64,000 nucleotides of DNA from Streptomyces sp. NBC_01439 (GTDB lineage Bacteria; Actinomycetota; Actinomycetes; Streptomycetales; Streptomycetaceae), in NCBI RefSeq assembly GCF_036227605.1, contig NZ_CP109487.1, positions 8,295,001 to 8,359,000 on the forward strand, given 5' to 3'. Below, piece after piece: positions 1 to 8,636 of this stretch (position 1 is its first letter; each line of letters begins with the position of its first letter). Under the pieces are notes generated by a model that worked only from the letters and a program-made list of their open reading frames with translations, did not search any database and was not told the DNA's origin. The translations under genes were made by a program, and so were the position numbers.

Positions 1-558
1 GCCGAGCTGGGGATCGGGGCGCTGGTGATGGGCTTCGCCGGCCCCGATTCCATCGCGCAGATGCGCTCCGTCTACGACGCGGCGATCGCCGGGCGGGACG
101 GCAGCCGGTTCGTGTCCAGCGTGGTCAACGACCACTTCTCCGTGCTGTGCCCGACCATCGTGCTCGATGACTGGGAGGAAGCGCGCCGGATCGGCACCCG
201 CGGGCAGCGGTTCTTCGCCCAGTCCATCGGCCACTGGTACGGCGGGGCCGGCGTCCCGGACGAGGCCGTCGTGGCGGGCGCGGACGACGCCGCGGAGCTG
301 CGCAGGGCGGCCGAGCAGGTGGTGGCCCGGCTGCACGAGCTGGACATCCCGGTCCGGCCGACCTCGACGGCCACCTTCAACGCCGACCACGCGTACGGGA
401 CCGCCGACGACGCCGTCGCGTACGTGGAGCGGCTGCGCGAGGCGGGCGCCGACGAGGTCATGTGCCTGATCCAGATGGGCACGGTGGAGCAGGAGGCCTG
501 CCTGGAGACCTTGAAGCAATGGGGCGAAAAGGTCATTCCGCGCTTCCGAGGTATGTGA
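1..558 (+). CDS. LLM-class flavin-dependent oxidoreductase (3' part)
   Basis: The window opens inside this gene: the frame is open from base 1 with no credible start and ends at TGA 556-558, leaving about 185 residues. The text (MGFAGPDSIAQM, then VLCPTIVLDDWEEARRIGTRG, and a closing stretch on a Gly-Ala-Asp-Glu-Val turn) fits the C-terminal half of luciferase-like monooxygenases, TIM-barrel enzymes that use reduced FMN or F420. The substrate cannot be read from this part. A hairpin follows the stop. The in-frame GTG/ATG at 25-30 is internal, not a start. Confidence 0.75.
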   Translation, partial: AELGIGALVMGFAGPDSIAQMRSVYDAAIAGRDGSRFVSSVVNDHFSVLCPTIVLDDWEEARRIGTRGQRFFAQSIGHWYGGAGVPDEAVVAGADDAAELRRAAEQVVARLHELDIPVRPTSTATFNADHAYGTADDAVAYVERLREAGADEVMCLIQMGTVEQEACLETLKQWGEKVIPRFRGM

Positions 559-571
559 TCTGCACCTCTGT

Positions 572-604
572 GGCCGGTCGGGCCCCCTCCGGCCCGGCCC
601 GGCC
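572..604 (+). terminator. GC-rich hairpin after the LLM oxidoreductase
   Basis: GGCCGGTCGGGCC (572-584) can pair with GGCCCGGCCCGGCC (591-604) across a six-base loop with one interruption. It starts 14 bp after the stop codon. There is no T-run, as is common for Streptomyces terminators. Confidence 0.5.
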
Positions 605-728
605 GACAGGCGGCTTCAGGCCGCAGGGGCCTTGGCGCAATTGGGCGGAGTGGTCGGTTCCGCACCAACGAACGGGAAGACTTCCGGTGAAATGGGGGGT
701 GACGCAGGACAATTTCCCGAGTTCCCTC

Positions 729-758
729 TTGAGGGGGAGAGCCTCGCGCGCATACTCT
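729..758 (+). promoter_or_regulatory. Candidate housekeeping promoter for the DUF6421 operon
   Basis: TTGAGG (729-734) and TACTCT (753-758) are separated by 18 bp and lie about 35 bp before the ATG at 794. This is a reasonable HrdB-type -35/-10 pair. It is inferred from spacing and similarity only. Confidence 0.45.
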
Positions 759-793
759 GCCCATACGTGAGGTTCTCCTGTGGAGGAAGTGAC

Positions 794-2200
794 ATGACGG
801 AAACTCTTGTGCCCGGTACCGGCGGCGCCGTGATAACCGCCGGAGCGCGGGTGGTCGACCACCCCGCGTGGCCCGAGCTCAAGGCCGCCGTGGAGGAGAT
901 CCGGCCCTGGCAGGCCAAGGACGGCTCCATCGACTTCGAGGTCGAGGGTGCGCACGGCCGTGCCACCGTCCTGGCCGCGGTGGAACGCGTGATCACGGCG
1001 GTCGAGACGCTGTCGCCGCTGCTCCCGCACGGGGCCGCGTACCACCGGGCCCTCGTCGCCGACCTGCGCAAGTGGGCCGCGGACGACTTCAAGGTCCCGG
1101 ACTTCCTCGACTCCCTGCTGGCCTTCCACCCGGCCGCCGAGCGCGCCGACGGGCTCCAGCACCTCGTCGTCTTCCCCATGTACACCCAGAACGGCAACCT
1201 GGACCGCAACCTGGAAGCCGTCGTGCTCAAGATGGTGTGGCCCGAGTGGCTCGCCGAGCTGGAGCGCACCCGGTACGACAACCCGCTCTTCCTCGGCATC
1301 ACCTTCGAGGACTTCACGCCGGGCTACGACACCCACTCCGCGGTGCTCTTCCCGGAGACCATCGCCGTGCGCGAGGCCCCCGAGCGCTTCACCTGGGGCG
1401 GCATCTTCTGCGACCGCGAGGCCGCCCGCTACCGCAAGGTGACCGAGGCCGCCGTCGACATCCTGGGCATCGACCTGCCCGAGGACATCGCCCGCATGGT
1501 CGAGGACCAGGAGCGCTGCGAGAAGGCCTTCGTCCTGTGGGACATGGTCCACGACCGCACCCACAGCCACGGCGACCTGCCGTTCGACCCCTTCATGATC
1601 AAGCAGCGCCAGCCGTTCTGGATGTACGGCCTGGAAGAGCTGCGCTGCGACCTCACCGCCTTCAAGGAGGCCGTGAAGCTGGAGTCCGAGGGCAACGAGC
1701 ACGGCCGTGACGTGCAGTACGCCGTCCTCTTCGACCGGATGTTCCGCTTCCCGGTCTCCGGCGACCGCAACCGCAACTACGACGGCCTCGGTGGCCAGCT
1801 GCTCTTCGCGTACCTCCACAAGCACGACGTCGTGCGCTGGACGGACAACAAGCTGAAGATCGACTGGATGCGCGCCCCGCAGGTCACCAACCAGCTGTGC
1901 GCCGAGATCGAGGACCTCTACCGGGCCGGCATCGACCGCCCGAAGCTCGTCCACTGGTTCAAGGCCTACGAGCTGGTCTCCACCTACCTCGCCCCGCACC
2001 CGGGTTCCAAGTGGGCCAAGGGCCCCGACGCCCTGGACATGACGCAGCCGCCGCGCAAGCTCGTGGACGACGTGCTTCCGGACGAGTTTCCGCTCAGCAT
2101 GTTCTTTGAGGCGCTCGCCAAGAAGCTCAAGGGCACGATCGCAGCGACCAAGGGCATCACCGCCCGGAACGCGGAGCAGGCCGAGCGAGTCGCCGCGTGA
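794..2200 (+). CDS. DUF6421 family protein
   Basis: A 468-residue protein starting at ATG 794, preceded by GGAGGAAG at 783-789. The frame is open further upstream, but the RBS decides for 794. The sequence resembles the Streptomyces family I remember as DUF6421 and has no motif that reveals a reaction. It is soluble, with no signal peptide and many aromatic and acidic residues. Its stop is followed closely by an SDR and then a threonine aldolase, all on the same strand, so the three probably form one operon in small-molecule metabolism. The family number is from memory. Confidence 0.75.
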   Translation: MTETLVPGTGGAVITAGARVVDHPAWPELKAAVEEIRPWQAKDGSIDFEVEGAHGRATVLAAVERVITAVETLSPLLPHGAAYHRALVADLRKWAADDFKVPDFLDSLLAFHPAAERADGLQHLVVFPMYTQNGNLDRNLEAVVLKMVWPEWLAELERTRYDNPLFLGITFEDFTPGYDTHSAVLFPETIAVREAPERFTWGGIFCDREAARYRKVTEAAVDILGIDLPEDIARMVEDQERCEKAFVLWDMVHDRTHSHGDLPFDPFMIKQRQPFWMYGLEELRCDLTAFKEAVKLESEGNEHGRDVQYAVLFDRMFRFPVSGDRNRNYDGLGGQLLFAYLHKHDVVRWTDNKLKIDWMRAPQVTNQLCAEIEDLYRAGIDRPKLVHWFKAYELVSTYLAPHPGSKWAKGPDALDMTQPPRKLVDDVLPDEFPLSMFFEALAKKLKGTIAATKGITARNAEQAERVAA

Positions 2201-2226
2201 GCACTCGCCCACAGGAGGCTGCACAG

Positions 2227-2988
2227 ATGAACGGCTCCGGGAACGGCAACGGAAAGCTGCACGGAGCGGTGGTGGCGGTGGCCGGGGCCGGTGGGCCCGC
2301 CGGCCGCGCCACCCTGCTCCGCCTCGCCGAGGCGGGTGCGGTGGTCATCGCGTCCGACGCCGATCCGGCGCGGCTCGCGGAGGCCGTGGACGCAGCGCGC
2401 TACGCCCACGGTGGCGCCACCATCACCGGTGACACCGTGGACCTGCTCGACCTGGACGCCACCAAGGCCTGGGCCGAGCAGACCGAGAAGGAGTTCGGCC
2501 GGATCGACGGCCTGGTGCACCTCGTCGGCGGCTGGCGCGGCAGCAAGACCTTCACCGATACGGACCTCGCGGACTGGACCTTCCTGGAGAAGCTCCTCAT
2601 CCGCACGGTCCAGCACACCTCGCTGGCCTTCCACGACGGGCTGCTGCGCAGCGACCGCGGGCGCTACGTGCTGATCAGCCAGTCCGGGGCGCACAAGCCG
2701 GTCGCCAACAACGCCGCGTACAACGCGGGCAAGGCGGCGGCCGAGGCGTGGACCCTGGCCATGGCGGACTCCTTCCGTAAGGCGGGGGGTGACGAGGGTC
2801 CCGGAGCGGCAGCTGCGATCCTGGTCATCAAGGCACTGGTGCACGAGGCGATGCGCGCCGAGCGTCCCACTGCGAAGTTCGCGGGCTTCACCGACGTGAC
2901 GGAACTGGCCGAGGCCATCGCCGGCGTCTGGGAGCGGCCCGCCATCGATGTGAACGGACAGCGTCTGTGGCTCACTCCGCAACCGTGA
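2227..2988 (+). CDS. SDR family NAD(P)-dependent oxidoreductase
   Basis: A 253-residue short-chain dehydrogenase. The ATG at 2227 has AGGAGG at 2213-2218; a GTG at 2197 in the same frame overlaps the previous stop but has a poorer RBS. Near the N-terminus is a Gly-rich Rossmann turn (VAGAGGPAGRATLL), then a VHLVGGWRG segment, then the catalytic Ser and the Tyr-x-x-x-Lys pair in NAAYNAGKAAAEAW. The substrate is unknown. It lies between the DUF6421 gene and the threonine aldolase, overlapping the latter by up to 22 bp, which indicates co-transcription and perhaps coupled translation. Confidence 0.85.
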   Translation: MNGSGNGNGKLHGAVVAVAGAGGPAGRATLLRLAEAGAVVIASDADPARLAEAVDAARYAHGGATITGDTVDLLDLDATKAWAEQTEKEFGRIDGLVHLVGGWRGSKTFTDTDLADWTFLEKLLIRTVQHTSLAFHDGLLRSDRGRYVLISQSGAHKPVANNAAYNAGKAAAEAWTLAMADSFRKAGGDEGPGAAAAILVIKALVHEAMRAERPTAKFAGFTDVTELAEAIAGVWERPAIDVNGQRLWLTPQP

Positions 2989-4061
2989 CAACCGAGGCAG
3001 GGAAGACCGACGCCCGGCGCCACCACGACCCGGCGGTGCGCGGGTTCGCGAGCGACAACTACGCGGGCGTGCATCCGGAGGTCCTGGCCGCCGTCGCGCT
3101 CGCCAACGGCGGCCACCAGGTCGCCTACGGCGAGGACGACTACACCGAACACCTGCAGAAGGTCATCCGCAGCCACTTCGGGCCGTACGCGGAAGCGTTC
3201 CCGGTCTTCAACGGCACCGGCGCGAACGTCACCGCCCTCCAGGCGATGACGGACCGCTGGGGTGCGGTGATCTGCGCCAAGAGCGCCCACATCAACGTGG
3301 ACGAGGGCGGCGCGCCGGAGCGGATGGCGGGCCTCAAACTGCTCGCCGTACCGACCCCGGACGGCAAGCTCACCCCCGAACTGATCGACCAGGAGGCCTG
3401 GGGCTTCGAGGACGAGCACCGGGCGATGCCGCAGGTCGTGTCGATCACCCAGAACACCGAGCTGGGCACGGTCTACACCCCGGACGAGATCCGGGCGATC
3501 TGCGAGCACGCCCACGGGCTCGGCATGAAGGTCCACCTCGACGGTGCCCGGATAGCCAACGCCGCGGCCTCCCTCGACGTGCCGATGCGCGCCTTCACGA
3601 ACGCGGTCGGCGTGGACGTGCTGTCGTACGGCGGCACCAAGAACGGCATGATGTTCGGCGAGGCCGTGGTGGTGCTCAACCCGGACGCGGTCCGGCAGAT
3701 GAAGCACATCCGCAAGATGTCGATGCAGCTCGCGTCCAAGATGCGCTTCGTGTCGGTGCAGCTGGAGGCCCTGCTCGCCAAGGACCTGTGGCTGCGCAAC
3801 GCCCGGCACGCCAACGCGATGGCGCAGCGGCTCGCCGCCGGCGTGCGCGAGACGGACGGCGTGGAGATCCTCTACCCGGTGCAGGCGAACGCGGTGTTCG
3901 CGCGGCTGCCCCACGAGGTCTCCCGGCGGCTGCAGAAGCGCTACCGCTTCTACTTCTGGGACGAGGCCGCGGGCGACGTCCGCTGGATGTGCGGCTTCGA
4001 CACCCAGGAAGAGGACGTGGACGGCTTCCTCCAGGCACTGAAGGAAGAGCTGGCGCGCTAG
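2967..4061 (+). CDS. ltaE: Low-specificity L-threonine aldolase (PLP-dependent)
   Basis: A 364-residue fold-type I PLP enzyme of the beta-eliminating lyase/threonine aldolase family. It begins RGFASDNYAGVHPEVL, has the HLDGARIANAA segment that binds the cofactor ring, and places the PLP lysine in SYGGTKNGMM. Family members cleave L-threonine or allo-threonine to glycine and acetaldehyde. The start is either GTG 2967, inside the SDR gene, or GTG 2985, which forms a GTGA overlap with the SDR stop; neither has a clear RBS, so translation probably depends on the upstream gene. It is the last gene of the three-gene operon. Confidence 0.85.
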   Translation: MAHSATVTTEAGKTDARRHHDPAVRGFASDNYAGVHPEVLAAVALANGGHQVAYGEDDYTEHLQKVIRSHFGPYAEAFPVFNGTGANVTALQAMTDRWGAVICAKSAHINVDEGGAPERMAGLKLLAVPTPDGKLTPELIDQEAWGFEDEHRAMPQVVSITQNTELGTVYTPDEIRAICEHAHGLGMKVHLDGARIANAAASLDVPMRAFTNAVGVDVLSYGGTKNGMMFGEAVVVLNPDAVRQMKHIRKMSMQLASKMRFVSVQLEALLAKDLWLRNARHANAMAQRLAAGVRETDGVEILYPVQANAVFARLPHEVSRRLQKRYRFYFWDEAAGDVRWMCGFDTQEEDVDGFLQALKEELAR

Positions 4062-4109
4062 TCGACGCACCGCGAGAAGTGCATAGACATGCCCTCGACC
4101 GTAAATCCA

Positions 4110-4139
4110 TTGGTTTGCGGTCGGGGGTTTGCCTATGCT
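4110..4139 (+). promoter_or_regulatory. Promoter for a leaderless transglutaminase-like gene
   Basis: TTGGTT (4110-4115) and TATGCT (4134-4139) are 18 bp apart. The -10 ends six bases before the ATG at 4146, so transcription should start at or next to the start codon. Confidence 0.55.
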
Positions 4140-4145
4140 CCGGCC

Positions 4146-4745
4146 ATGCAGCTGATCCAACAGGACCCGGACATCCAGGCCTACTTGGTGTCCGACGAGG
4201 CGATCGACCACTGGAATCCGATCGTCCAGGAAACCGCCGACGCCCTTTGGCTCACCGGCGGCGACGCATACTCATACGCCAGGGCCGCCTTCGAGTTCGT
4301 CCGCGACGCCATCCCGCACGCGGGCGACTCCGGCGACCCGCGCGTCACCTGGCGCGCGTCCGACGTCCTCGCCGCACCGGGTGGCATCTGCTACGCCAAA
4401 TCCCATGCCCTCGTCGCCCTGCTGCGCGCCCGGGGCGTCCCAGGAGCCCTGTGCTACCAGCGCCTCGCCGACGACGACGGTGCGAACCCCGTCGTGCACG
4501 GCCTGATCGCCCTGCGGCTGCCCGGCAGCACCCGCTGGTCCCGCCTCGATCCGCGCGGCAACAAGCCCGGCGTGGACGCCCGGTTCGACCTCGACCGGGA
4601 ACGACTGGCCTTCCCCGTGCGTCCGGAACTCGGCGAGATCGACTACCCCGAACTCCACGCCGTCCCGCACCCGGCCGTTCTCAAGGCCCTTCAGGAGTCC
4701 GCGGACCGGCCGCAGTCTTGGCGGAACCTGCCGACGGCCCTGTAG
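4146..4745 (+). CDS. Transglutaminase-like cysteine hydrolase
   Basis: A 199-residue protein of the transglutaminase-like (papain-fold) superfamily. The likely triad is visible: Cys in GGICYAKSHALVALLRARG (about residue 82), His in VVHGLIALRL (about 118) and Asp in SRLDPRGNK (about 134). There is no signal peptide, so it is probably a cytoplasmic protease or amidase of unknown substrate. ATG 4146 is chosen because a -10 box lies six bases upstream and no RBS is present. The last 65 bp overlap the 3' end of the convergent MFS gene. Confidence 0.8.
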   Translation: MQLIQQDPDIQAYLVSDEAIDHWNPIVQETADALWLTGGDAYSYARAAFEFVRDAIPHAGDSGDPRVTWRASDVLAAPGGICYAKSHALVALLRARGVPGALCYQRLADDDGANPVVHGLIALRLPGSTRWSRLDPRGNKPGVDARFDLDRERLAFPVRPELGEIDYPELHAVPHPAVLKALQESADRPQSWRNLPTAL

Positions 4746-5943
4746 CCCCGGTGCGAGCGGGCCGTCCGGGCCGCCGGGGGCGCCCGTCCCGCGCCGCCAC
4801 CACCAGGACGTGCAACAGCGCCGCTGCGAGCAGCAGTCCGGCGATCCCGGTCAGCAGCGCCGCCGCGGGCGCGTCGGCCACGATCCCCACCAGGGCCGCC
4901 CCGGTCGACGCCGCCGTCACCTTCAGTCCCGCACCCAGGGTGAACACCTGGGTCCGCACCCCGTCCGGCGCGTACTGCGCACGGATCCGCAGCGTGGCCG
5001 TGAGCAGCGGCCCGTCACACACCCCGGCGAGCGCGAACAGCGCGGCCGTCACGGCCACCGACGGGGCGAACGCGGCCGCCGCGAGGGCCGCACCGGTGCC
5101 GGCCAGCGCCCACCGCACCAGCCGGCCGGGCTCCACGGACGTCATCCGGCCCAGCGTGAGCGAGCCGCCCAGCGCGCCCACCGCGAAGGCCGTCATCAGT
5201 ACGCCCCCGCCGCCCGGGCTGCCGAGCTCGGTGGCCAGCAGCACCGAGACGGTGGTGAGCGAGCCGATGCCCACGAAGCCCAGGGTCGTCGCCGAGGTGA
5301 CCGCCCGCAGCTCGCGGACCCGCCACAGGGCCGCGAGCCCCGCTCCCAGTCCGGCCCGGGGCGCGCCGGGAGTCCGGCCCGCGCCCTGGTCCTCGTACGG
5401 GAGGGTGGCCGCCAGCGCGGCCGCCACGGCTCCGGACGCCGCCAGGACGGCCATGGCGGGCCCGGCCGAGCCCAGCGCCGCGACCAGGCCGACCGCCGCC
5501 GGCGCGGTGACGGCCGCCGCGTTGTAGGTCGCGGCGTCCCAGCCGTACGCCCGGTCCCGCCCGGGCCCTGCCGGCACCAGACCGGTGATCAGGCTGGACA
5601 GTCCGCCCGTCACCATCGGCCCGCAGGAGCCGCCCAGCACCGCCACGACCAGTACCAGCGGGGCGGGGGCCCGACCGAGAAGGACGGTCAGCGCCGCGAC
5701 GGCCGTCGCGAACCCGGCCAGGGCGCCGGCGTGGAACAGGCGCGGCCGGCGGGTCCGGGCCGCCGCAGCGCCCGCGAGCGGGGCCGCCAGGACGTGCGGG
5801 GCCAGCCAGGCGGTCAGGACGAACGCCCCGTGCGCCGCGCTCCCGGTGCGCTCCAGGGCCAGCAGCACCACGGCCATGCCCATGCCCTCCGAGGCGATGC
5901 GTGCGGCCAGTGCCGCCGCCAGGTACCGCCCGAATCCGCCCAT
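4681..5943 (-). CDS. MFS transporter
   Basis: A 420-residue, very hydrophobic Ala/Leu/Gly/Val-rich protein with about 12 predicted membrane spans and basic loops such as ARTRRPRLF after the third span, typical of a drug or metabolite exporter of the major facilitator superfamily. The C-terminal tail is basic and Pro-rich. It is divergent from the CGNR protein, with an 81-bp gap that contains an inverted repeat, and it overlaps the transglutaminase-like gene tail to tail. The substrate cannot be deduced; export is more likely than uptake. Confidence 0.85.
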   Translation of the reverse strand: MGGFGRYLAAALAARIASEGMGMAVVLLALERTGSAAHGAFVLTAWLAPHVLAAPLAGAAAARTRRPRLFHAGALAGFATAVAALTVLLGRAPAPLVLVVAVLGGSCGPMVTGGLSSLITGLVPAGPGRDRAYGWDAATYNAAAVTAPAAVGLVAALGSAGPAMAVLAASGAVAAALAATLPYEDQGAGRTPGAPRAGLGAGLAALWRVRELRAVTSATTLGFVGIGSLTTVSVLLATELGSPGGGGVLMTAFAVGALGGSLTLGRMTSVEPGRLVRWALAGTGAALAAAAFAPSVAVTAALFALAGVCDGPLLTATLRIRAQYAPDGVRTQVFTLGAGLKVTAASTGAALVGIVADAPAAALLTGIAGLLLAAALLHVLVVAARDGRPRRPGRPARTGATGPSAGSAKTAAGPRTPEGP

Positions 5944-5964
5944 GGGGTCCCTCCCCGGTATGCT

Positions 5965-5992
5965 GTAACGCCATAGACGCGCAAGACGTTAC
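5965..5992. promoter_or_regulatory. Inverted repeat GTAACG-N16-CGTTAC between divergent genes
   Basis: GTAACG (5965-5970) and its exact complement CGTTAC (5987-5992) lie in the 81-bp gap between the MFS gene and the CGNR gene. The position suggests an operator acting on one or both genes; the regulator may be the CGNR protein itself. Confidence 0.4.
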
Positions 5993-6024
5993 GTCATGCG
6001 CGTGCATGGCGAAAGGACGTGCGG

Positions 6025-6582
6025 ATGGGTGACTCGCGGGGCGGCTTCTCGGCGGCCCGGAGGCTGATAGACCTCGCCGAAGCGGTCCGGGCGACCCCCG
6101 AACTGCCGCGCGCCGCCCTCGCGGAGCTACTGGCCGGGCACGGGGAGCGGCCCGCCGACCTCACGCAGGAGGCGTTCCCCGAGGCGAGCGCGGCCGAACT
6201 GCGCGCCGCGGCCCGGCGGATGGGGAAGGTGCTCGGGGAGGTCGACGAGGACCGCGCCGCCGAGGCCCTCAACGCGCTGCTCGTGGAGTACGGCACCCGC
6301 CCCCGCCTGACCCGGCACGACGGCTACCCCTGGCACCTGCACGTCGACCGGGGCGACGAGGCCGGCTGGGGCGATTGGTTCCTCGCCTCGGGCGCCCTCG
6401 CGCTGGCCCAGCTGCTGACGGAGCACGGGCGGATCGCCTGGGGCGCCTGTGCCGCGGCGGGCTGCGGGCGGTTCTTCCTCGCCACCGGACCGGGGAGCAC
6501 GCGCCGCTACTGCTCCGGCACCTGCGCCACGCGGGCGAGGGTCGCGGCCCACCGCCGCCGGAGGCTGGAGGCGCAGGACTGA
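6025..6582 (+). CDS. CGNR zinc-finger (ABATE domain) protein
   Basis: A 185-residue protein with an N-terminal ABATE-like helical domain and a C-terminal CGNR zinc finger, seen as CAAAGCGRFFL followed by RRYCSGTCATRARVAAHR. Proteins of this family are treated as putative DNA-binding regulators. ATG 6025 is chosen because AAAGGA at 6012-6017 sits seven bases away; the GTG at 6019 is too close. It is divergent from an MFS exporter, a common regulator/transporter arrangement, so it may control that gene. Confidence 0.85.
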   Translation: MGDSRGGFSAARRLIDLAEAVRATPELPRAALAELLAGHGERPADLTQEAFPEASAAELRAAARRMGKVLGEVDEDRAAEALNALLVEYGTRPRLTRHDGYPWHLHVDRGDEAGWGDWFLASGALALAQLLTEHGRIAWGACAAAGCGRFFLATGPGSTRRYCSGTCATRARVAAHRRRRLEAQD

Positions 6583-6788
6583 GCCCCCGGTGCGACCCGC
6601 CCGCTCCGGGCCGGGCTGGGCAAGGGCGCCCCCGGCGGCTACGGCGGTGCGCTCGCGCACACCGGCGGGCGGGTCGAACCGGGGGCCCTTCGATCCGTCA
6701 AGTCACGAGATCCAGGGGCATGACGGGAGCCGCCGGGCGCGGCCTACTGGAGGGGATCATTCCGACTTCCTTCACGAGGAGAACGGCC

Positions 6789-7169
6789 ATGACCCACCCC
6801 ATTCGACCTCGACCCCGACCCCGCTCTCAACCCCGACCCCGACGTCTCGCCCTGCTGGTGGCCTCGACGGCCATCGCCGCGGGAGGCGTGCTCGTACCCA
6901 CGTCCGCTTTCGCCACCACCCCGACGGCGCCGCACGGAGTCGTGGCGGACGCCACCGACGGCGGGGTGCACGTCCCGGGCGGCGGGCAGCAGTGGCAGTG
7001 CTTCGCCGCCCCGTGCGAACCGCCCGGCAACACCGTTCCGGAAGCGGACCCCCACGAAGGATGGGACCCCTACGGCACGGGGGACGTCGGGGTGCGCGTC
7101 CCGGACGGGGAGCCGCAGTGGCAGTATTTCGCCGCTCCCTGTGGGCCGCCCAGCGGTGCCCGGCCCTGA
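6789..7169 (+). CDS. Small secreted protein with duplicated W-Q-x-F-A-A-P-C motif
   Basis: A 126-residue protein with GAGGAG at 6776-6781. It begins with a strongly basic Arg/Pro run, then a hydrophobic segment (LALLVASTAIAAGGVLV) and a likely signal peptidase site after SAFA, so the mature part is about 85 residues. Two imperfect copies of a unit follow: VHVPGGGQQWQCFAAPCEPP and VRVPDGEPQWQYFAAPCGPP, separated by an acidic Gly/Asp/Pro linker. The first copy has two Cys and the second one. I do not recognise the family. It ends at a hairpin shared with the convergent acyltransferase gene. Confidence 0.7.
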   Translation: MTHPIRPRPRPRSQPRPRRLALLVASTAIAAGGVLVPTSAFATTPTAPHGVVADATDGGVHVPGGGQQWQCFAAPCEPPGNTVPEADPHEGWDPYGTGDVGVRVPDGEPQWQYFAAPCGPPSGARP

Positions 7170-7175
7170 GGGCCT

Positions 7176-7193
7176 GCGGGCCGGGAGGCCCGC
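7176..7193. terminator. Hairpin between convergent genes
   Basis: GCGGGCC (7176-7182) and GGCCCGC (7187-7193) form a perfect stem with a GGGA loop in the 41-bp gap between the two convergent stops, so it could serve both strands. Confidence 0.5.
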
Positions 7194-7210
7194 GCCACGG
7201 GCGGAGGCGA

Positions 7211-7933
7211 TCAGCCGGCGTCGCGGACCTCGGCCGCCGTCGGCGCGGTTCCGCCCAGGTGGGCCGGGAGCCACCACGAGTCGTCGGCGCCCTTGGGCTT
7301 CTCCGGGTAGGCGCGCTGCGCGGCGTCCAGCAGCTCCTGGACGCGCTCGCGCAGCCGACGGGTGATGGCGCCGGCGTACTGGTCCGCCGGGGCCTCCACG
7401 GGCTCGCCCACGCGCATCGTCACCGGGATGTGGCTGCGCTTGAGGTTCTTCGGACGGCCCTTGGTCCACAGCCGCTGGGTGCCCCACAGCGCCACCGGGA
7501 TCAGCGGGACCCCGGCCTCCTGCGCCATGCGCGCGGCACCCGACTTGAAGCTCTTGAGCGTGAAGGACTGGGAGATCGTCGCCTCGGGGAAGACGCCGAT
7601 GATCTCGCCGGCCCGCAGCGAGTCCAGGGCGTGCTGGTAGGCGGCCTCGCCCTGCTTGCGGTCGACGGGGATGTGCTTCATCGCGCGCATCAGCGGACCG
7701 GACACCTTGTGCCGGAACACCGACTCCTTGGCCATGAAACGGACCAGTCGCTTCTGCGGCCGCGCCGTCAGGCCGGCGAAGATGAAGTCGAGGTATCCGA
7801 TGTGGTTCGACACCAGGACCGCACCGCCCTTGCGGGGGATGTTCTCGGTGCCCTTCATGTCGATACGGATGTCCAGCGCGCGGAAGAGACCGTGCGCGGC
7901 GCCGATCACCGGAGGGTAGACGAGCTCAGCCAT
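7211..7933 (-). CDS. Lysophospholipid acyltransferase family protein (PlsC-like)
   Basis: A 240-residue 1-acyl-glycerol-3-phosphate-acyltransferase-like enzyme. It carries the NHx4D motif in SNHIGYLDFIF near residue 45, a basic segment RLVRFMAKESVF, and the block GEIIGVFPEATIS corresponding to the family's E-G motif with Ala in place of Gly. It should transfer an acyl chain to a lysophospholipid at the inner face of the membrane. The frame is open to an ATG at 8008, but the text before MAELVYPPV is not family-like, so ATG 7933 is preferred. Confidence 0.85.
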   Translation of the reverse strand: MAELVYPPVIGAAHGLFRALDIRIDMKGTENIPRKGGAVLVSNHIGYLDFIFAGLTARPQKRLVRFMAKESVFRHKVSGPLMRAMKHIPVDRKQGEAAYQHALDSLRAGEIIGVFPEATISQSFTLKSFKSGAARMAQEAGVPLIPVALWGTQRLWTKGRPKNLKRSHIPVTMRVGEPVEAPADQYAGAITRRLRERVQELLDAAQRAYPEKPKGADDSWWLPAHLGGTAPTAAEVRDAG

Positions 7934-8169
7934 GGTGGGGGAGACCCCGCTTTCTGCCTGGGGAGGTGCTCCCGGCCGGAAGTTACGGAAGCGTAGGTAC
8001 GCGACCATGGGGATCGTGCCCCATACGCGGCCCGCTGGCCAGTCCAGAAGCTCCTACCCGGGGAGATTCTCATCACGCCGGGAATGTCGCGGGTCCGTGG
8101 GGTGCTCCGATCCACGGACGAGCGTACGAGGATGATGTACGCGGACGAAATGCGGTGAGGGGAGCGCGG

Positions 8170-8499
8170 GTGCTCGGGCAGGAAGACGGGGGGACCCGGC
8201 TGGGCGCGGCCGAGTTGGGCTCGGAACCGGGGGAGCGGGCCAGCCTGGTGCAGTTCTCCAGCGCCTTCTGCCAGCCCTGCCGGGCCACGCGGCGGATCCT
8301 CGCCGAGGTCGCGGCGATGGTGGACGGGGTGGCGCACATCGAGATCGACGCGGAGGAGCGGCTCGAACTGGTGCGGGCCCTCGGGATCGAGAAGACCCCG
8401 ACCGTGCTGGTCCTGGACCGGGCCGGCCGGATCGTGCGGCGGGCGGCCGGAATGCCGCGCAAGGTGGACGTGATCGCCGCCCTCGGGGCCGCCGTATGA
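8170..8499 (+). CDS. Thioredoxin-fold protein with CQPC active site
   Basis: A 109-residue thioredoxin-family protein with the redox motif FCQPC in SSAFCQPCRATRRIL, the cis-Pro region KTPTVLVLD, and no signal peptide. The dipeptide Gln-Pro replaces the usual Gly-Pro between the cysteines, which should alter redox potential. GTG 8170 follows GAGGGGAG at 8157-8164; GTG 8155 is an alternative. It lies upstream of a cysteine-type leader peptide and a flavin reductase, so a link to thiol or sulfur metabolism is plausible. Confidence 0.8.
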   Translation: MLGQEDGGTRLGAAELGSEPGERASLVQFSSAFCQPCRATRRILAEVAAMVDGVAHIEIDAEERLELVRALGIEKTPTVLVLDRAGRIVRRAAGMPRKVDVIAALGAAV

Positions 8500-8600
8500 C
8501 GCGCGGCCCGGCCGCCGGGCGGCCCGATGTGGCGGGGCCGGGGGCGCCGGTGCGCGCGCCCGCACGCAGCGTGACGCGCCTGACATCTGCCCGATCTCGC

Positions 8601-8630
8601 TTGACTGCGTCCACGGGAGATCGCCACGCT
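8601..8630 (+). promoter_or_regulatory. Promoter for the leader peptide and flavin reductase
   Basis: TTGACT (8601-8606) and CACGCT (8625-8630) are 18 bp apart. The -10 ends six bases before the ATG of the leader peptide, which predicts a leaderless transcript beginning with the leader ORF. Confidence 0.55.
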
Positions 8631-8636
8631 GGCGGC

